This document shows positions 1 through 9,774 of a DNA stretch of 64,000 nt, one piece after another. Position 1 is the stretch's first letter. The number at the start of each line of letters is the position of its first letter. A model generated the notes under the pieces. That model was not told the DNA's origin, made no database searches, and saw only the letters and a program-made list of their open reading frames with translations. Where the stretch lies: positions 186,001 through 250,000 of the forward strand of contig NZ_JAGGLV010000007.1 in assembly GCF_017874735.1 (NCBI RefSeq), given 5' to 3'. The stretch comes from Paenibacillus silagei (GTDB lineage: Bacteria; Bacillota; Bacilli; Paenibacillales; Paenibacillaceae). The translations under genes were made by a program, and so were the position numbers.

Positions 1-2
1 TT

Positions 3-2073
<2,071 letters not shown>

Positions 2074-2175
2074 TCCGCGTCTGCCGTCAGCTCACTTTTA
2101 CAAATATCTGTCTGCTGTTTCAGTCCGCCATCCCTACGGTATATGATTATTAACAACCATTAAAGGGGATTTCCT

Positions 2176-2499
2176 ATGATCATAAAAGGGATCGAGAACA
2201 TGGACGGCGGCAATATAATGAGCCAGATTCAGCAAGGCGGCAAATTCGTGATCTACACGTATTGCTTCTCTGTTGTCCTGATGACGTTCAGACGCAGCTC
2301 GGGCATCTACTTCATCAAGGCGGGCGAGGGCTCCGTCAAAAAAGGATTGAAGTACACCCTGCTGACGTTCCTAGTGGGCTGGTGGGGGATTCCCTGGGGG
2401 CCGATCTATTCCATCGGCGCATTCGTCACCAACTTCAAGGGCGGCAAGGATGTCACGAATGAAGTGTTAGCCGCCCTGTCGAACCAGAACGCTTCATAA
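2176..2499 (+). CDS. Small membrane-associated protein of unknown function
   Basis: I do not recognise a named family for this 107-residue protein. The ATG at 2176 follows AAAGGGG at suitable spacing; a second in-frame ATG at 2218 is an alternative. The N-terminal third is polar. The middle has a short hydrophobic stretch (YTYCFSVVLMTF), and residues 60-85 form a Trp/Gly/Pro-rich hydrophobic segment (FLVGWWGIPWGPIYSIGAF), so it is probably bound to or inserted in the membrane by one or two segments. The RRSSGIYFIKAGEGSVKKG region looks like a conserved block rather than random translation, and a terminator follows directly, which supports a real single-gene unit. Function is unknown and nothing in the neighbours points to one. 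Confidence 0.6.
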   Translation: MIIKGIENMDGGNIMSQIQQGGKFVIYTYCFSVVLMTFRRSSGIYFIKAGEGSVKKGLKYTLLTFLVGWWGIPWGPIYSIGAFVTNFKGGKDVTNEVLAALSNQNAS

Positions 2500-2517
2500 T
2501 AGAAGTACACATATGAG

Positions 2518-2566
2518 AAGCTGTCCCGCAAGCCGTGAAATATGGCTGATTGGGGCAGCTTTTTAT
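2518..2566 (+). terminator. Rho-independent terminator after the small membrane protein
   Basis: The arms AAGCTGTCCC and GGGGCAGCTT pair with one G-T wobble around a loop of about 23 bases and are followed by TTTT. It lies 19 bases after the stop of the gene ending at 2499. Confidence 0.75.
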
Positions 2567-2742
2567 TTCCCGCTGAAACGCTGCCGTACTATAAAAGGAC
2601 GGCAAAGCCGTTTCCACTTGGCTGAAGTGGTGATCTGTAGTCTGCTCACCGGAATAACCACTAAATTATCTATAGCACCTTATAATATGTTATAATCAAT
2701 TTCTGATTTCATACTACTAAGCAGAATAGAGGTCGCCAAAGG

Positions 2743-3042
2743 ATGAAAGTAAAAATTAACCGCAATGCAGCTAAAGTTCTAAAAGATATGCTGAACAGCC
2801 CGGAAGCGGAAGGCAAGAAAATCCGCGTGGTCATCACCCAGAATCACGGAGATCACGGACACTATGATGTAGCGCTGGATACACCTACTGAGCACGATGA
2901 AGTGGTCGCTACAGATAAGGATATCGAGATTCTGCTGGATACCCGCGAACCGCTGCTCGACGGCGTCTGGATTCAGTATTTCTATGTACCGCAGGAAGGC
3001 TTCTTCATCACCAATCCGTCTACCGGATTCCTGGAGAAATAA
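2743..3042 (+). CDS. HesB/IscA-like iron-sulfur biosynthesis-fold protein lacking cysteines
   Basis: The 99-residue product has the layout of the A-type iron-sulfur carrier fold (HesB/IscA/NfuA N-terminal family): an N-terminal helix (INRNAAKVLKDML), strand IRVVIT, a hydrophobic stretch with DKDIEILLD and a C-terminal segment GFFITNPSTGF. Typical carriers bind clusters through a CxnCGC pattern near the C-terminus. This protein has no cysteine at all, so it cannot be a cluster donor in the usual way. Short cysteine-free members of this fold are annotated in many Bacilli without known function. The ATG at 2743 is preceded by a purine-rich AAAGG. It sits alone between two terminators, so it is monocistronic. 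The family call is by fold pattern and is moderately secure; the role is unknown. Confidence 0.7.
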   Translation: MKVKINRNAAKVLKDMLNSPEAEGKKIRVVITQNHGDHGHYDVALDTPTEHDEVVATDKDIEILLDTREPLLDGVWIQYFYVPQEGFFITNPSTGFLEK

Positions 3043-3074
3043 GCAGCAGATTACTATCATCTGTGTTGCCTTAG

Positions 3075-3127
3075 AGGCGGCACTCTCTGATTCAGCCTCA
3101 CCCGGCTGATCAGATGGTGCCGTCTTT
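3075..3127 (+). terminator. Rho-independent terminator after the HesB/IscA-like gene
   Basis: The long stem pairs GGCGGCAC with GTGCCGTC, and CTGATTCAGCC with GGCTGATCAG, around a short loop, and is followed by TTTTT. Confidence 0.85.
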
Positions 3128-3223
3128 TTGTTGTATTAGGGAGAGGTTGGAGAATGAAAGCATGACGATTAGCACATCTCGATGCGAATGTATGTTCCTT
3201 TTATTATATACAATCACTGAATT

Positions 3224-4183
3224 ATGGAATATAATTACATGCGAGAAGTCCGACACTTGACCCGGGAGGCGATAGAGATTTCTATACCGCATGATGAGGC
3301 TTTTAAAAAGCTGCTGGAAACTTTTTATCAGGAATTCATTGATTTGTTCTTTCCTGAGCTGGGCGCTATGCTCGACTATAGTGAGACCCGGTTTCTGATG
3401 CAGGAATTGCTGGTGGATATTGTCGGCGAGGAGGCGCGGGAGCTGGATCTGCTGCTGGAGACCCGCTACAAAGGGCTGGACGGTTACATTCTGATTCACC
3501 TGGAGCCGCAATCGTACAAGGATCATGAATTTCGCGAAAGAATGTTTATCTACTTCAGCCGTCTTTTTGAGCGCTACCGCAAAGATCATAAGCTGATCAT
3601 CCCTATTGCGATCTTTACGTCAGATGAGGTTAGGGAGGAGCAGGACACGCTGGAAATGTCCATCCCCGAGCATTCCATTCTACGCTTCCAGTTTCTTAAG
3701 GTGGAGCTGCGCAAGCAGAATTGGCGGCGGTTCATCGATTCAGATAATGCGGTGGCTGCTGCGTTATTGGCGAAGATGGGGTATACTACAAGAGAAGCGA
3801 GAGAAGTGCGCCGGGAATTCCTGAGGATGTTCATGAAGCTGAGAGCGCGGCTGGATCAGGGCCGATTGGCGCTGATCATGTCAGTAGCGGATCTGTACTT
3901 CAAGCCGGACCGGGCACAGGATGAGGAAATTCTAAGAGAATTAATCGATGACTACTCGGAGGAGGGAGAAGTAATTATGGAACTCATGCCAGCTTGGAAG
4001 CGTTGGGGTTACGAAGAGGGGATTGCGGAAGGTATGGAAAAAGGTATTGAGAAAGGCAAAGCGGAAGGCAAAGAAGAAGGCCAGGCAGAGACGATTCGTA
4101 AGCTGCTGCTCCACGGATTTTCTCCCGAGGTAGTATCCAAGGCGGTTGAATTGCCGCTAGATGAGATTAAGAAGCTGATGTGA
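3224..4183 (+). CDS. Rpn-family recombination-promoting nuclease / PD-(D/E)XK putative transposase
   Basis: This 319-residue protein matches the Rpn (YhgA-like) family of PD-(D/E)XK DNA endonucleases, which in E. coli promote RecA-independent recombination. Visible features are the N-terminal HDEAFKKLLE block, D75 in ELDLLLE, and E94/Q96 in HLEPQSY, which form the D...ExQ metal-binding core. A charged middle region follows, then the C-terminal tail of GxxxG-type repeats (EGIAEGMEKGIEKGKAEG) typical of family members. The gene is alone, with no inverted repeats or second transposase around it, so it is better read as a resident nuclease than as an active element. The upstream site is weak, and ATG 3224 and ATG 3239 are both possible starts. 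It ends 5 bases before a strong terminator. Confidence 0.85.
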   Translation: MEYNYMREVRHLTREAIEISIPHDEAFKKLLETFYQEFIDLFFPELGAMLDYSETRFLMQELLVDIVGEEARELDLLLETRYKGLDGYILIHLEPQSYKDHEFRERMFIYFSRLFERYRKDHKLIIPIAIFTSDEVREEQDTLEMSIPEHSILRFQFLKVELRKQNWRRFIDSDNAVAAALLAKMGYTTREAREVRREFLRMFMKLRARLDQGRLALIMSVADLYFKPDRAQDEEILRELIDDYSEEGEVIMELMPAWKRWGYEEGIAEGMEKGIEKGKAEGKEEGQAETIRKLLLHGFSPEVVSKAVELPLDEIKKLM

Positions 4184-4188
4184 ATACA

Positions 4189-4221
4189 GACCCGGGCGGA
4201 TGTTGCCCGGGGTCTTTTTTT
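4189..4221 (+). terminator. Rho-independent terminator after the Rpn-family gene
   Basis: GACCCGGGC pairs with GCCCGGGGTC around a 7-base loop and is followed by a run of T. Confidence 0.9.
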
Positions 4222-4266
4222 ACTCTAGGCTCCTTACAGGAATATTATGTTATACCGCTCTAAAAG

Positions 4267-4293
4267 TCGTTGCAAAAGTATGCAATATCGTTG
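4267..4293 (+). promoter_or_regulatory. Candidate activator site: TCGTTG direct repeats 21 bp apart
   Basis: TCGTTG occurs at 4267-4272 and again at 4288-4293, exactly two helical turns apart. An inverted pair TTGCA/TGCAA lies between them (4270-4285). The spacing fits an AraC-type regulator binding two direct half-sites. The site lies just upstream of a weak -35 region and of a TATACT -10 candidate at 4327-4332 that serves the binding-protein gene at 4377. No AraC-type gene is adjacent, so the protein is unknown. Confidence 0.35.
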
Positions 4294-4337
4294 AATGCCT
4301 ATATTAGCGGGGCGAGGATTTTTTATTATACTGTTCT

Positions 4338-4351
4338 TGTAAGCGATTACA
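4338..4351 (+). promoter_or_regulatory. cre box (CcpA operator), perfect match to consensus
   Basis: TGTAAGCGATTACA matches all positions of the Bacillus catabolite-responsive element TGWAANCGNTNWCA. It lies 6 bases after the TATACT -10 candidate and 25 bases before the GTG start at 4377, a position where bound CcpA would repress. It indicates that the following sugar-binding lipoprotein is shut off when preferred sugars are present. Confidence 0.8.
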
Positions 4352-4376
4352 CACATATAGCTGGGGGGAAATTCTA

Positions 4377-5963
4377 GTGAATAAGAAAAAAGCAATGACA
4401 CTGATGTCCAGTATCCTGATGATCTCTCTGCTAAGCGCGTGCGGAGGCGGCAACGGCAATGCCGGAGGGAACGCAGCGGAGCCGAAAGCCTCAGCTGCAG
4501 CAACGGAAGCTGCCGGAACCAATCAGCCCGCCGCAGATTCCGGCACTGCGGATACATCCCAGCCTGTTACCTTGAAGATGATCTTCGTAGGTCCGAAGCC
4601 GGTTGATTACGATCAGGTATTTGGGGAGATCAATAAGAAGCTCAAGGAGAAAATAAACGCTACACTAGAAGCCGAATTCCTGGACTGGTCCGACTGGGCG
4701 CAGAAATATCCGCTTAAGCTGGCGGCTAACGAGGACTTCGATCTGATCTACGCCGCCAACTGGGCAGGCTATAACGACCAGGCACTCAAAGGCGGGTTCC
4801 TGGAGCTGACGAACGAGATGCTGGAGAAATATGCACCGATGACCTGGAAGGCGATGCCTGAGGTAGCTTGGGGCCAGGCGAAGGTGAACGGCAAGCTGTA
4901 TATGGTGCCTCAGAACCGTGGCGAAACCGTGGAGAAGCTGATTCTGTACCGCGAAGACCTGCGCAAAAAATATAATCTGCCGGAGATCAACAGCCCGGAG
5001 GCGTACGCCAACTATCTCAAGACAATATCCGGTAAAGAGAAGGGGGTTACCCCATTCGTACCGGAGACCGGAGACTGGAAGCTGCATAATCTGGACCGGA
5101 TCCTGCTCAAGCAGCAGAACGAATGGAATCTGTTCGACCTCGATCTGCCGATGGGCTTTAAGCTGGATGATCCGGCCGGCAAGGTATTCAACTTATATGA
5201 GACTCCTGAATTCAAGGAGCTTGTCTACTATTATAAAGATCTGGCCGAGAATAATGCCTGGTCGAAGAGCGCACTGAACAGCAAGCTGGATCATCAGCAG
5301 GAATTCAAGGCCGGCAAGGCAGCCTCCATCACCCACAATCTGGGTACGCTTGGCGCCTTGATGACCGATATGCGGGAGAAGAACTCCCCGTATGAGCTGG
5401 CTCTGGCCGATATTAACCCGGATAAGAAAAAATCCGTTGCCGTCTCTACGCAGAACGGCGTAGCGATTCACTCCACCTCCAAGCAGCCGGAACGTGCACT
5501 GATGATGATTGATCTGCTCCAGAACGATAAGGAACTGCATGATCTGATCATGAACGGCATCACGGCGGTTCATTATAATCCGGTCGGCGAAGATAAATTC
5601 ACGAACGCCGAGAAGAATGCCAACTACACCGGCTTCTCCAACTGGGGCTTCAACTCCCCGCTGAACCGGGATAATGCTTCCTTCCCGGATGAAGCGAACG
5701 CCCTGACTGACAAATGGGAAGGTGAAGTGTATCACTATCCGCTGGAGACCTTCGTCTTCGACAACAGCAAGGTGAAGACCGAAGTGGCCAATGTCGGCAA
5801 TGTCATGCTGCAATACGGCATTCCGCTGGAATACGGTACGGTGAAGGATGTAAACGCGGGTCTGGCCAAGCTCCAGCAGCAGGTTAAGGCAGCCGGTATC
5901 GACACCATCATCGCAGAGGTTCAGCGTCAGATTGATGAATTCCTGGCGAACTCAGGCCAGTAA
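4377..5963 (+). CDS. Sugar ABC transporter substrate-binding lipoprotein with DUF3502-like C-terminus (orphan)
   Basis: The 528-residue product is an extracellular solute-binding lipoprotein of the LplA/LipO type. It begins with a signal peptide ending in LLSAC (lipid-modified C22), followed by a Gly/Ala/Asn-rich spacer to about residue 60, then a family-1 sugar-binding fold. The last 130 residues resemble the DUF3502 domain found at the end of LipO proteins, with a closing helix rich in Lys and Gln. The start is GTG at 4377 after GGGGGGAA. No permease or ATPase gene adjoins it and a terminator follows at once, so it must use transporter subunits encoded elsewhere or act only as a sensor. A perfect cre box upstream predicts catabolite repression. 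The substrate is probably an oligosaccharide, but nothing here identifies it. Confidence 0.88.
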   Translation: MNKKKAMTLMSSILMISLLSACGGGNGNAGGNAAEPKASAAATEAAGTNQPAADSGTADTSQPVTLKMIFVGPKPVDYDQVFGEINKKLKEKINATLEAEFLDWSDWAQKYPLKLAANEDFDLIYAANWAGYNDQALKGGFLELTNEMLEKYAPMTWKAMPEVAWGQAKVNGKLYMVPQNRGETVEKLILYREDLRKKYNLPEINSPEAYANYLKTISGKEKGVTPFVPETGDWKLHNLDRILLKQQNEWNLFDLDLPMGFKLDDPAGKVFNLYETPEFKELVYYYKDLAENNAWSKSALNSKLDHQQEFKAGKAASITHNLGTLGALMTDMREKNSPYELALADINPDKKKSVAVSTQNGVAIHSTSKQPERALMMIDLLQNDKELHDLIMNGITAVHYNPVGEDKFTNAEKNANYTGFSNWGFNSPLNRDNASFPDEANALTDKWEGEVYHYPLETFVFDNSKVKTEVANVGNVMLQYGIPLEYGTVKDVNAGLAKLQQQVKAAGIDTIIAEVQRQIDEFLANSGQ

Positions 5964-5986
5964 GCCAAGCATAGCATAGCTTCAAC

Positions 5987-6025
5987 AAAACGAGCAGGGT
6001 CGGCAAACGCCTCCTGCTCGTTTTT
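5987..6025. terminator. Bidirectional terminator between convergent genes
   Basis: AAAACGAGCAGG pairs with CCTGCTCGTTTT. Both arms end in A/T runs, so it can stop the rightward binding-protein transcript and the leftward oxidase transcript. Confidence 0.88.
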
Positions 6026-6033
6026 ATTCGAAC

Positions 6034-7386
6034 TCAGCTCTTGATGCGGGCTGGCGGGATACTCTGCGGATTGTTGAACACATTCCCGGGATCATATTTC
6101 GCCTTGACTCTGCGTAATCTGGCATAGTTCGTTCCATAATAGACCGGGCCGGAATGCTTGATGCCCTGGTCAGGCACGTTGATGTAGCTTCCCACGATGA
6201 ACGGCTGCAGCTTGCGGCGGGTGTTGCGGACGTAGAATATATTTTTGGCGGCATCCGATTTCTTGATCCATGAGCTGTTCCACTCCACGTAGAATTTGGC
6301 CTTTCGCCAGTAGAAGGCAGTAGATTTAGGAGATTTACGGCTTACAGCCCCACCCCAGTTGAGGAAAAAGAACCCGGCGTCTTTCCCCTCCACCTTCTCC
6401 AGGAACTCACGCATCGGCTTGAATGCCTGATCCGGGAACGGTTTCCTTGCGAAGGCGCTGGAGAACTGGTTGCTGAAGCGCTGAGTCTGTACCGGATCGG
6501 GAGCTAACAAGAAGCTGACCACTTGCGGATAAGGCAGGGAACGGATCGTTTGGATCGTAGGGGTTCCTACACTTGTAATAGGCTTCAAGAGGCGGACAGC
6601 CTCAGCCTTAGATCCGAGGAATAGTCCCAGCATGCTGACATTTCCGCCTTTTTTGGGACCGATGGATAATTCGCTGCCCAGTCTGGTATTCACGGCGGGA
6701 GCCCAGCGCTGCCAGGTGTTCAGGACCTTCTCGAACTGGCCCCAGGGCCAGGTGATGCGGAATACCGTTGCTGTGGCAGGAGCCGGTCGTACTTTGAATT
6801 TGTAACGGGTGCACACGCCGAAATTGCCTCCGCCGCCGCCACGGGAAGCCCAGAGCAGATCGGCATTATTTTTCTTATTCGCAATAACAATTCTGCCCTT
6901 GGCATCGACCATTTCAAGCTCCACCAGATTATCGCTGACGAGCCCAAGGGTACGCTGAAGCGGGCCGATGCCGCCGCCCAGTGTAATGCCGCCGATTCCC
7001 ACGGTAGGACTGTCCCCGAAAGGCGCCATATACCCCTTCCGGGCAAGCGTATGGGCGATTCTCCCCACTGTATTTCCGGCTCCGACGACGGCTGTCCCCG
7101 TTTTTTTGTTTAGCTTGATGCTGTTCATTTCACTGACATCAATGACGATTCCGCCGTTCACCTGGGACAGATTGACCTCCAGCGCATGTCTGCCGCCTCT
7201 GGGCCGGATGGGAATCCGGTGCTCGTTGGCCCATTTAATAGCATGGGCTACATCCTGCGTCTTCTGGGCGAACACGAATACTTTGGGGAATCGGTCGGTA
7301 TGCGGGTCCCAATTTTTGCGTGCGGCCTCATAACCCGGATCACCTTTGTAGATGACGCGTCCGGTAAGCTTCGTTGCTGAGTTCAC
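6034..7386 (-). CDS. FAD-linked oxidase with BBE (berberine-bridge) C-terminus
   Basis: The 450-residue protein has the vanillyl-alcohol-oxidase-type FAD-binding domain (about residues 30-200) and a C-terminal BBE segment (NYARLRRVKAKYDPGNVF). It resembles Bacillus YgaK and YvdP/CotQ. RGGRHAL places H67 where this family attaches FAD covalently. The second attachment site of bicovalent members is a Cys before PTVG; here it is Ser126 (FGDSPTVGIGG), so a single covalent link is expected. No signal peptide is seen, so it is probably cytoplasmic or coat-associated. The start is GTG at 7386 behind AAGGAG. The substrate is unknown; relatives oxidise sugars or alkaloid-like alcohols with oxygen. It is monocistronic and divergent from the iron-regulated gene at 7572, but its own promoter region shows no Fur-type site beyond the shared one near 7500. 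Confidence 0.85.
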   Translation of the reverse strand: MNSATKLTGRVIYKGDPGYEAARKNWDPHTDRFPKVFVFAQKTQDVAHAIKWANEHRIPIRPRGGRHALEVNLSQVNGGIVIDVSEMNSIKLNKKTGTAVVGAGNTVGRIAHTLARKGYMAPFGDSPTVGIGGITLGGGIGPLQRTLGLVSDNLVELEMVDAKGRIVIANKKNNADLLWASRGGGGGNFGVCTRYKFKVRPAPATATVFRITWPWGQFEKVLNTWQRWAPAVNTRLGSELSIGPKKGGNVSMLGLFLGSKAEAVRLLKPITSVGTPTIQTIRSLPYPQVVSFLLAPDPVQTQRFSNQFSSAFARKPFPDQAFKPMREFLEKVEGKDAGFFFLNWGGAVSRKSPKSTAFYWRKAKFYVEWNSSWIKKSDAAKNIFYVRNTRRKLQPFIVGSYINVPDQGIKHSGPVYYGTNYARLRRVKAKYDPGNVFNNPQSIPPARIKS

Positions 7387-7496
7387 TGGTTTCCAGCTCC
7401 TTTTGAGCTAATATTGGCATACATGGAAATGACTTTGACTAGGTTAATGTATGCGGGGATTTAGTCTATGGAGTGGGCTATAATGCGGGCTATTAA

Positions 7497-7519
7497 TGAG
7501 AATGGTTATCAATTATAAT
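7497..7519 (+). promoter_or_regulatory. Fur box with overlapping -10 for the AraC/siderophore-binding gene
   Basis: TGAGAATGGTTATCA at 7497-7511 matches the 7-1-7 Fur consensus TGATAATNATTATCA except at two positions. A perfect -10 (TATAAT, 7514-7519) follows after two bases, so bound Fur would cover the promoter. This predicts induction when iron is scarce. Confidence 0.75.
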
Positions 7520-7571
7520 AGGGGTAACCGGCAAAGGATGCAGCGGAATAACAGATAAACGGGGAATAAAG

Positions 7572-9578
7572 ATGAAGCTGAACGAACATATACAGTGGTG
7601 GAATCATGCATCGGTCAGAATTATGGATATCCGCAGAGGGAGACTTCCGGCAGGCTCGACGCTTCCATATTACCAGCTGCCTTCGAGTGCTTTCCTGTAT
7701 GCTACGCAGGGGCAGGCGCAAGTGCAGCTGGATGAGCTACAGACTACCTTGAGACGTAATCAGCTCGTGCATGGCGGGCGGGGAGCCGCTCTTGCGGTGC
7801 ATGCGGATGAGGCCTTCGAATACTTCCTGGTGCTGTACAAGGCAGTACTGATGCTGTCCCAGTCCAGTAGAGTGATAAGGCTGCTGGAGCAGGAGAATCC
7901 GGCCAGGCTTCAATACAGCTTCAGTCCCGCTTACACGCATCCCTTGCTGGACCGGCTTGAGCAGATGTATACAGAGTGGCTAACCGCAGATCCGCTGCAG
8001 CATCTCTATGTGAGATCGCTGTTTCTTCAATTTGTCCATGAAGTGCTGCTTCAGATGAAGCGGCAAGGCCTTGTTCCGGTTCAGCCGGACCTGCTGGTCC
8101 AGGCTCTGCGGTTCATGCGGGAGCATTACAGGGAGCAGATCACACTGGATACTCTGGCTGATCAATTTGATTGCAGCGTAAGCTACCTGAGCAAGCTGTT
8201 CAAAAGCCGGATGCAGGCAGGGCCCATCCGTATACTGACACAGATCCGCATGCAGAGAGCTGCGCATGATCTGCTGTATAGCGGATATACCGTACAGGAG
8301 ATCGCGGAACGGACAGGCTATCCCGATGCCCATACCTTCAGCCGGAATTTTAAGAAGCAGTATGGTTGCCCGCCGGTACAATTCAGAAAGAACATGGACG
8401 CCCATCTGCTTGTACAAGAATCGCCTGTTGCCCATCCGATAACTGCCCTTGTAGCTCATAATTCCAAGTGCTATAGTATCCAAAGTAGTGAGAACTATTA
8501 TCATTTACAGCGAAAAGGGGGATTACCGGTGATACGGGGAACGAAGACAGCATCTATGGCTACAGCGGTTTTATTGTTGTGTGTAACCTTGCTGCTAAGC
8601 GCATGTTCGGGGGCTGGTGCAGGGACATCGGCGAATAACGCTGCGGCAGGCACTAATGCGGAACAATCCGTGAGTACAGCCATTCCGGGGGGAGAAACGG
8701 TGGCTCCGGGCTCCAATGCAGGCAATACGGCTGCAGCAACGAAAATATATACTGACGGTAAGGGGGAGGTTACCATTCCGGTAAATCCGCAGCGGATTAT
8801 TGATCTGACAGGCAGTGCAATCGGCAATCTGCTGGTGCTCGGTGTGAAGCCGGTCGCAGCTTCGGATGACTCCTTGAAGAATCCGTTCCATGCAGGTCAG
8901 TTGGATGATATCGTGAATATCGGGGCGGATCCGAATGCTGAGGCTATTCTCAAGCTGGACCCGGATCTGATTCTGACTTTTGACTATATCGAAGAAGCCC
9001 AGTATGAGCAGCTTGTCCAGATCGCTCCGGTGGTCCGGCTGAAATACGGCGGGGGCACTCCGCAGGATCTGCTTCTGGAATTCGGCAAGATTACCGGCAA
9101 AGAGGCGGAGGCACAGCAGTGGATTGACGGGTGGAACGATAGAATTGCTGAAGTGAAGCCGAAGATTACTGAAGTTGTCGGTGACCAGACAGTATCGATT
9201 CTCCAGCCTTATGCGAAGGGCATCTATGCCTGGGGCAACAAGGGAGGAAGAGGCGGTGAGATTCTGTACGGGGACCTCGGCCTTAAGGCACCGGAGATTA
9301 TCCGGACCACTTTGATTGACGGGGAAGGCTTCGGCGGGAACTTGTCGCTTGAGCTGCTGCCGGAGTATGCGGGAGACTATATTTTCACCAGCAACTGGGG
9401 CTGGGATGACGGGGATGCGAATGTTGTGTACGGCAGCAAGGTCTGGAAGTCACTCCCGGCTGTGAAGAATAATCGTGTCTACTTCATTGATGAGAAGGGC
9501 TCGTATTATAATGACCCGATCTCTCTGGAAGCACAGCTGAAATTCATTGTGGAGAGCTTTCTGGGAACGGGACAATAA
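7572..9578 (+). CDS. AraC-family regulator in one frame with a siderophore-binding lipoprotein
   Basis: One uninterrupted 668-codon frame holds two recognisable proteins. Residues 1-160 look like an AraC N-terminal sensing domain and residues 172-275 are a complete AraC DNA-binding domain (two helix-turn-helix motifs, ending GCPPVQFRKNM). After a linker of about 45 residues comes a lipoprotein signal peptide (about 320-345, ending LLLSAC with C345), then a low-complexity spacer and a FecB/FhuD-type iron-siderophore binding domain (about 395-668). An internal GTG at 8529 (codon 320) has AAAAGGGGG at ideal spacing, so the lipoprotein may be made separately. If read through, the signal would act as a membrane anchor with DNA-binding inside and siderophore-binding outside. 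Bacillus Btr also pairs AraC and binding domains but without a membrane segment. A Fur box controls the promoter. No permease adjoins. The family calls are secure; whether one or two proteins are made is open. Confidence 0.85.
   Translation: MKLNEHIQWWNHASVRIMDIRRGRLPAGSTLPYYQLPSSAFLYATQGQAQVQLDELQTTLRRNQLVHGGRGAALAVHADEAFEYFLVLYKAVLMLSQSSRVIRLLEQENPARLQYSFSPAYTHPLLDRLEQMYTEWLTADPLQHLYVRSLFLQFVHEVLLQMKRQGLVPVQPDLLVQALRFMREHYREQITLDTLADQFDCSVSYLSKLFKSRMQAGPIRILTQIRMQRAAHDLLYSGYTVQEIAERTGYPDAHTFSRNFKKQYGCPPVQFRKNMDAHLLVQESPVAHPITALVAHNSKCYSIQSSENYYHLQRKGGLPVIRGTKTASMATAVLLLCVTLLLSACSGAGAGTSANNAAAGTNAEQSVSTAIPGGETVAPGSNAGNTAAATKIYTDGKGEVTIPVNPQRIIDLTGSAIGNLLVLGVKPVAASDDSLKNPFHAGQLDDIVNIGADPNAEAILKLDPDLILTFDYIEEAQYEQLVQIAPVVRLKYGGGTPQDLLLEFGKITGKEAEAQQWIDGWNDRIAEVKPKITEVVGDQTVSILQPYAKGIYAWGNKGGRGGEILYGDLGLKAPEIIRTTLIDGEGFGGNLSLELLPEYAGDYIFTSNWGWDDGDANVVYGSKVWKSLPAVKNNRVYFIDEKGSYYNDPISLEAQLKFIVESFLGTGQ
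8512..8531 (+). promoter_or_regulatory. Internal ribosome binding site and GTG start for the lipoprotein part
   Basis: AAAAGGGGG is followed at about seven bases by GTG 8529-8531, in frame with the upstream AraC part. The codons that follow spell a textbook lipoprotein signal (VIRGTKTASMATAV through LLLSAC). This suggests that the siderophore-binding lipoprotein can start here. Confidence 0.6.
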
Positions 9579-9621
9579 GCCGGGCTATTCGCATGAATGC
9601 TCAACTAAGGCGGAATGATAA

Positions 9622-9661
9622 AGGGATCAATAGGCTCTTTGGAGCATGTTGATCTTTTTTT
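9622..9661 (+). terminator. Rho-independent terminator after the AraC/lipoprotein gene
   Basis: GATCAA pairs with TTGATC and GCTC with GAGC around a short loop, followed by a run of seven T. It marks the gene as a single transcription unit separate from ddh. Confidence 0.8.
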
Positions 9662-9774
9662 CGGAGACATAGCGGCTGTACAACTTAATATTTACATTTC
9701 GTGTAATGTATATATACTTAACTTTTGAAGGATTCATATCTCCGGGTTAACCGGCAAGGGAGGATATTACAGAC

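Noticed and set aside
2513..2695. 60-residue plus-strand frame after the small membrane protein
   Set aside because: It starts inside a terminator hairpin and has no ribosome binding site.
3224..4183. Active transposon
   Set aside because: No terminal inverted repeats, target duplication or second copy is seen; Rpn proteins are normally fixed genes.
9690..9774. Lysine riboswitch upstream of ddh
   Set aside because: The leader is too short and A/T-rich, with no long conserved helices.
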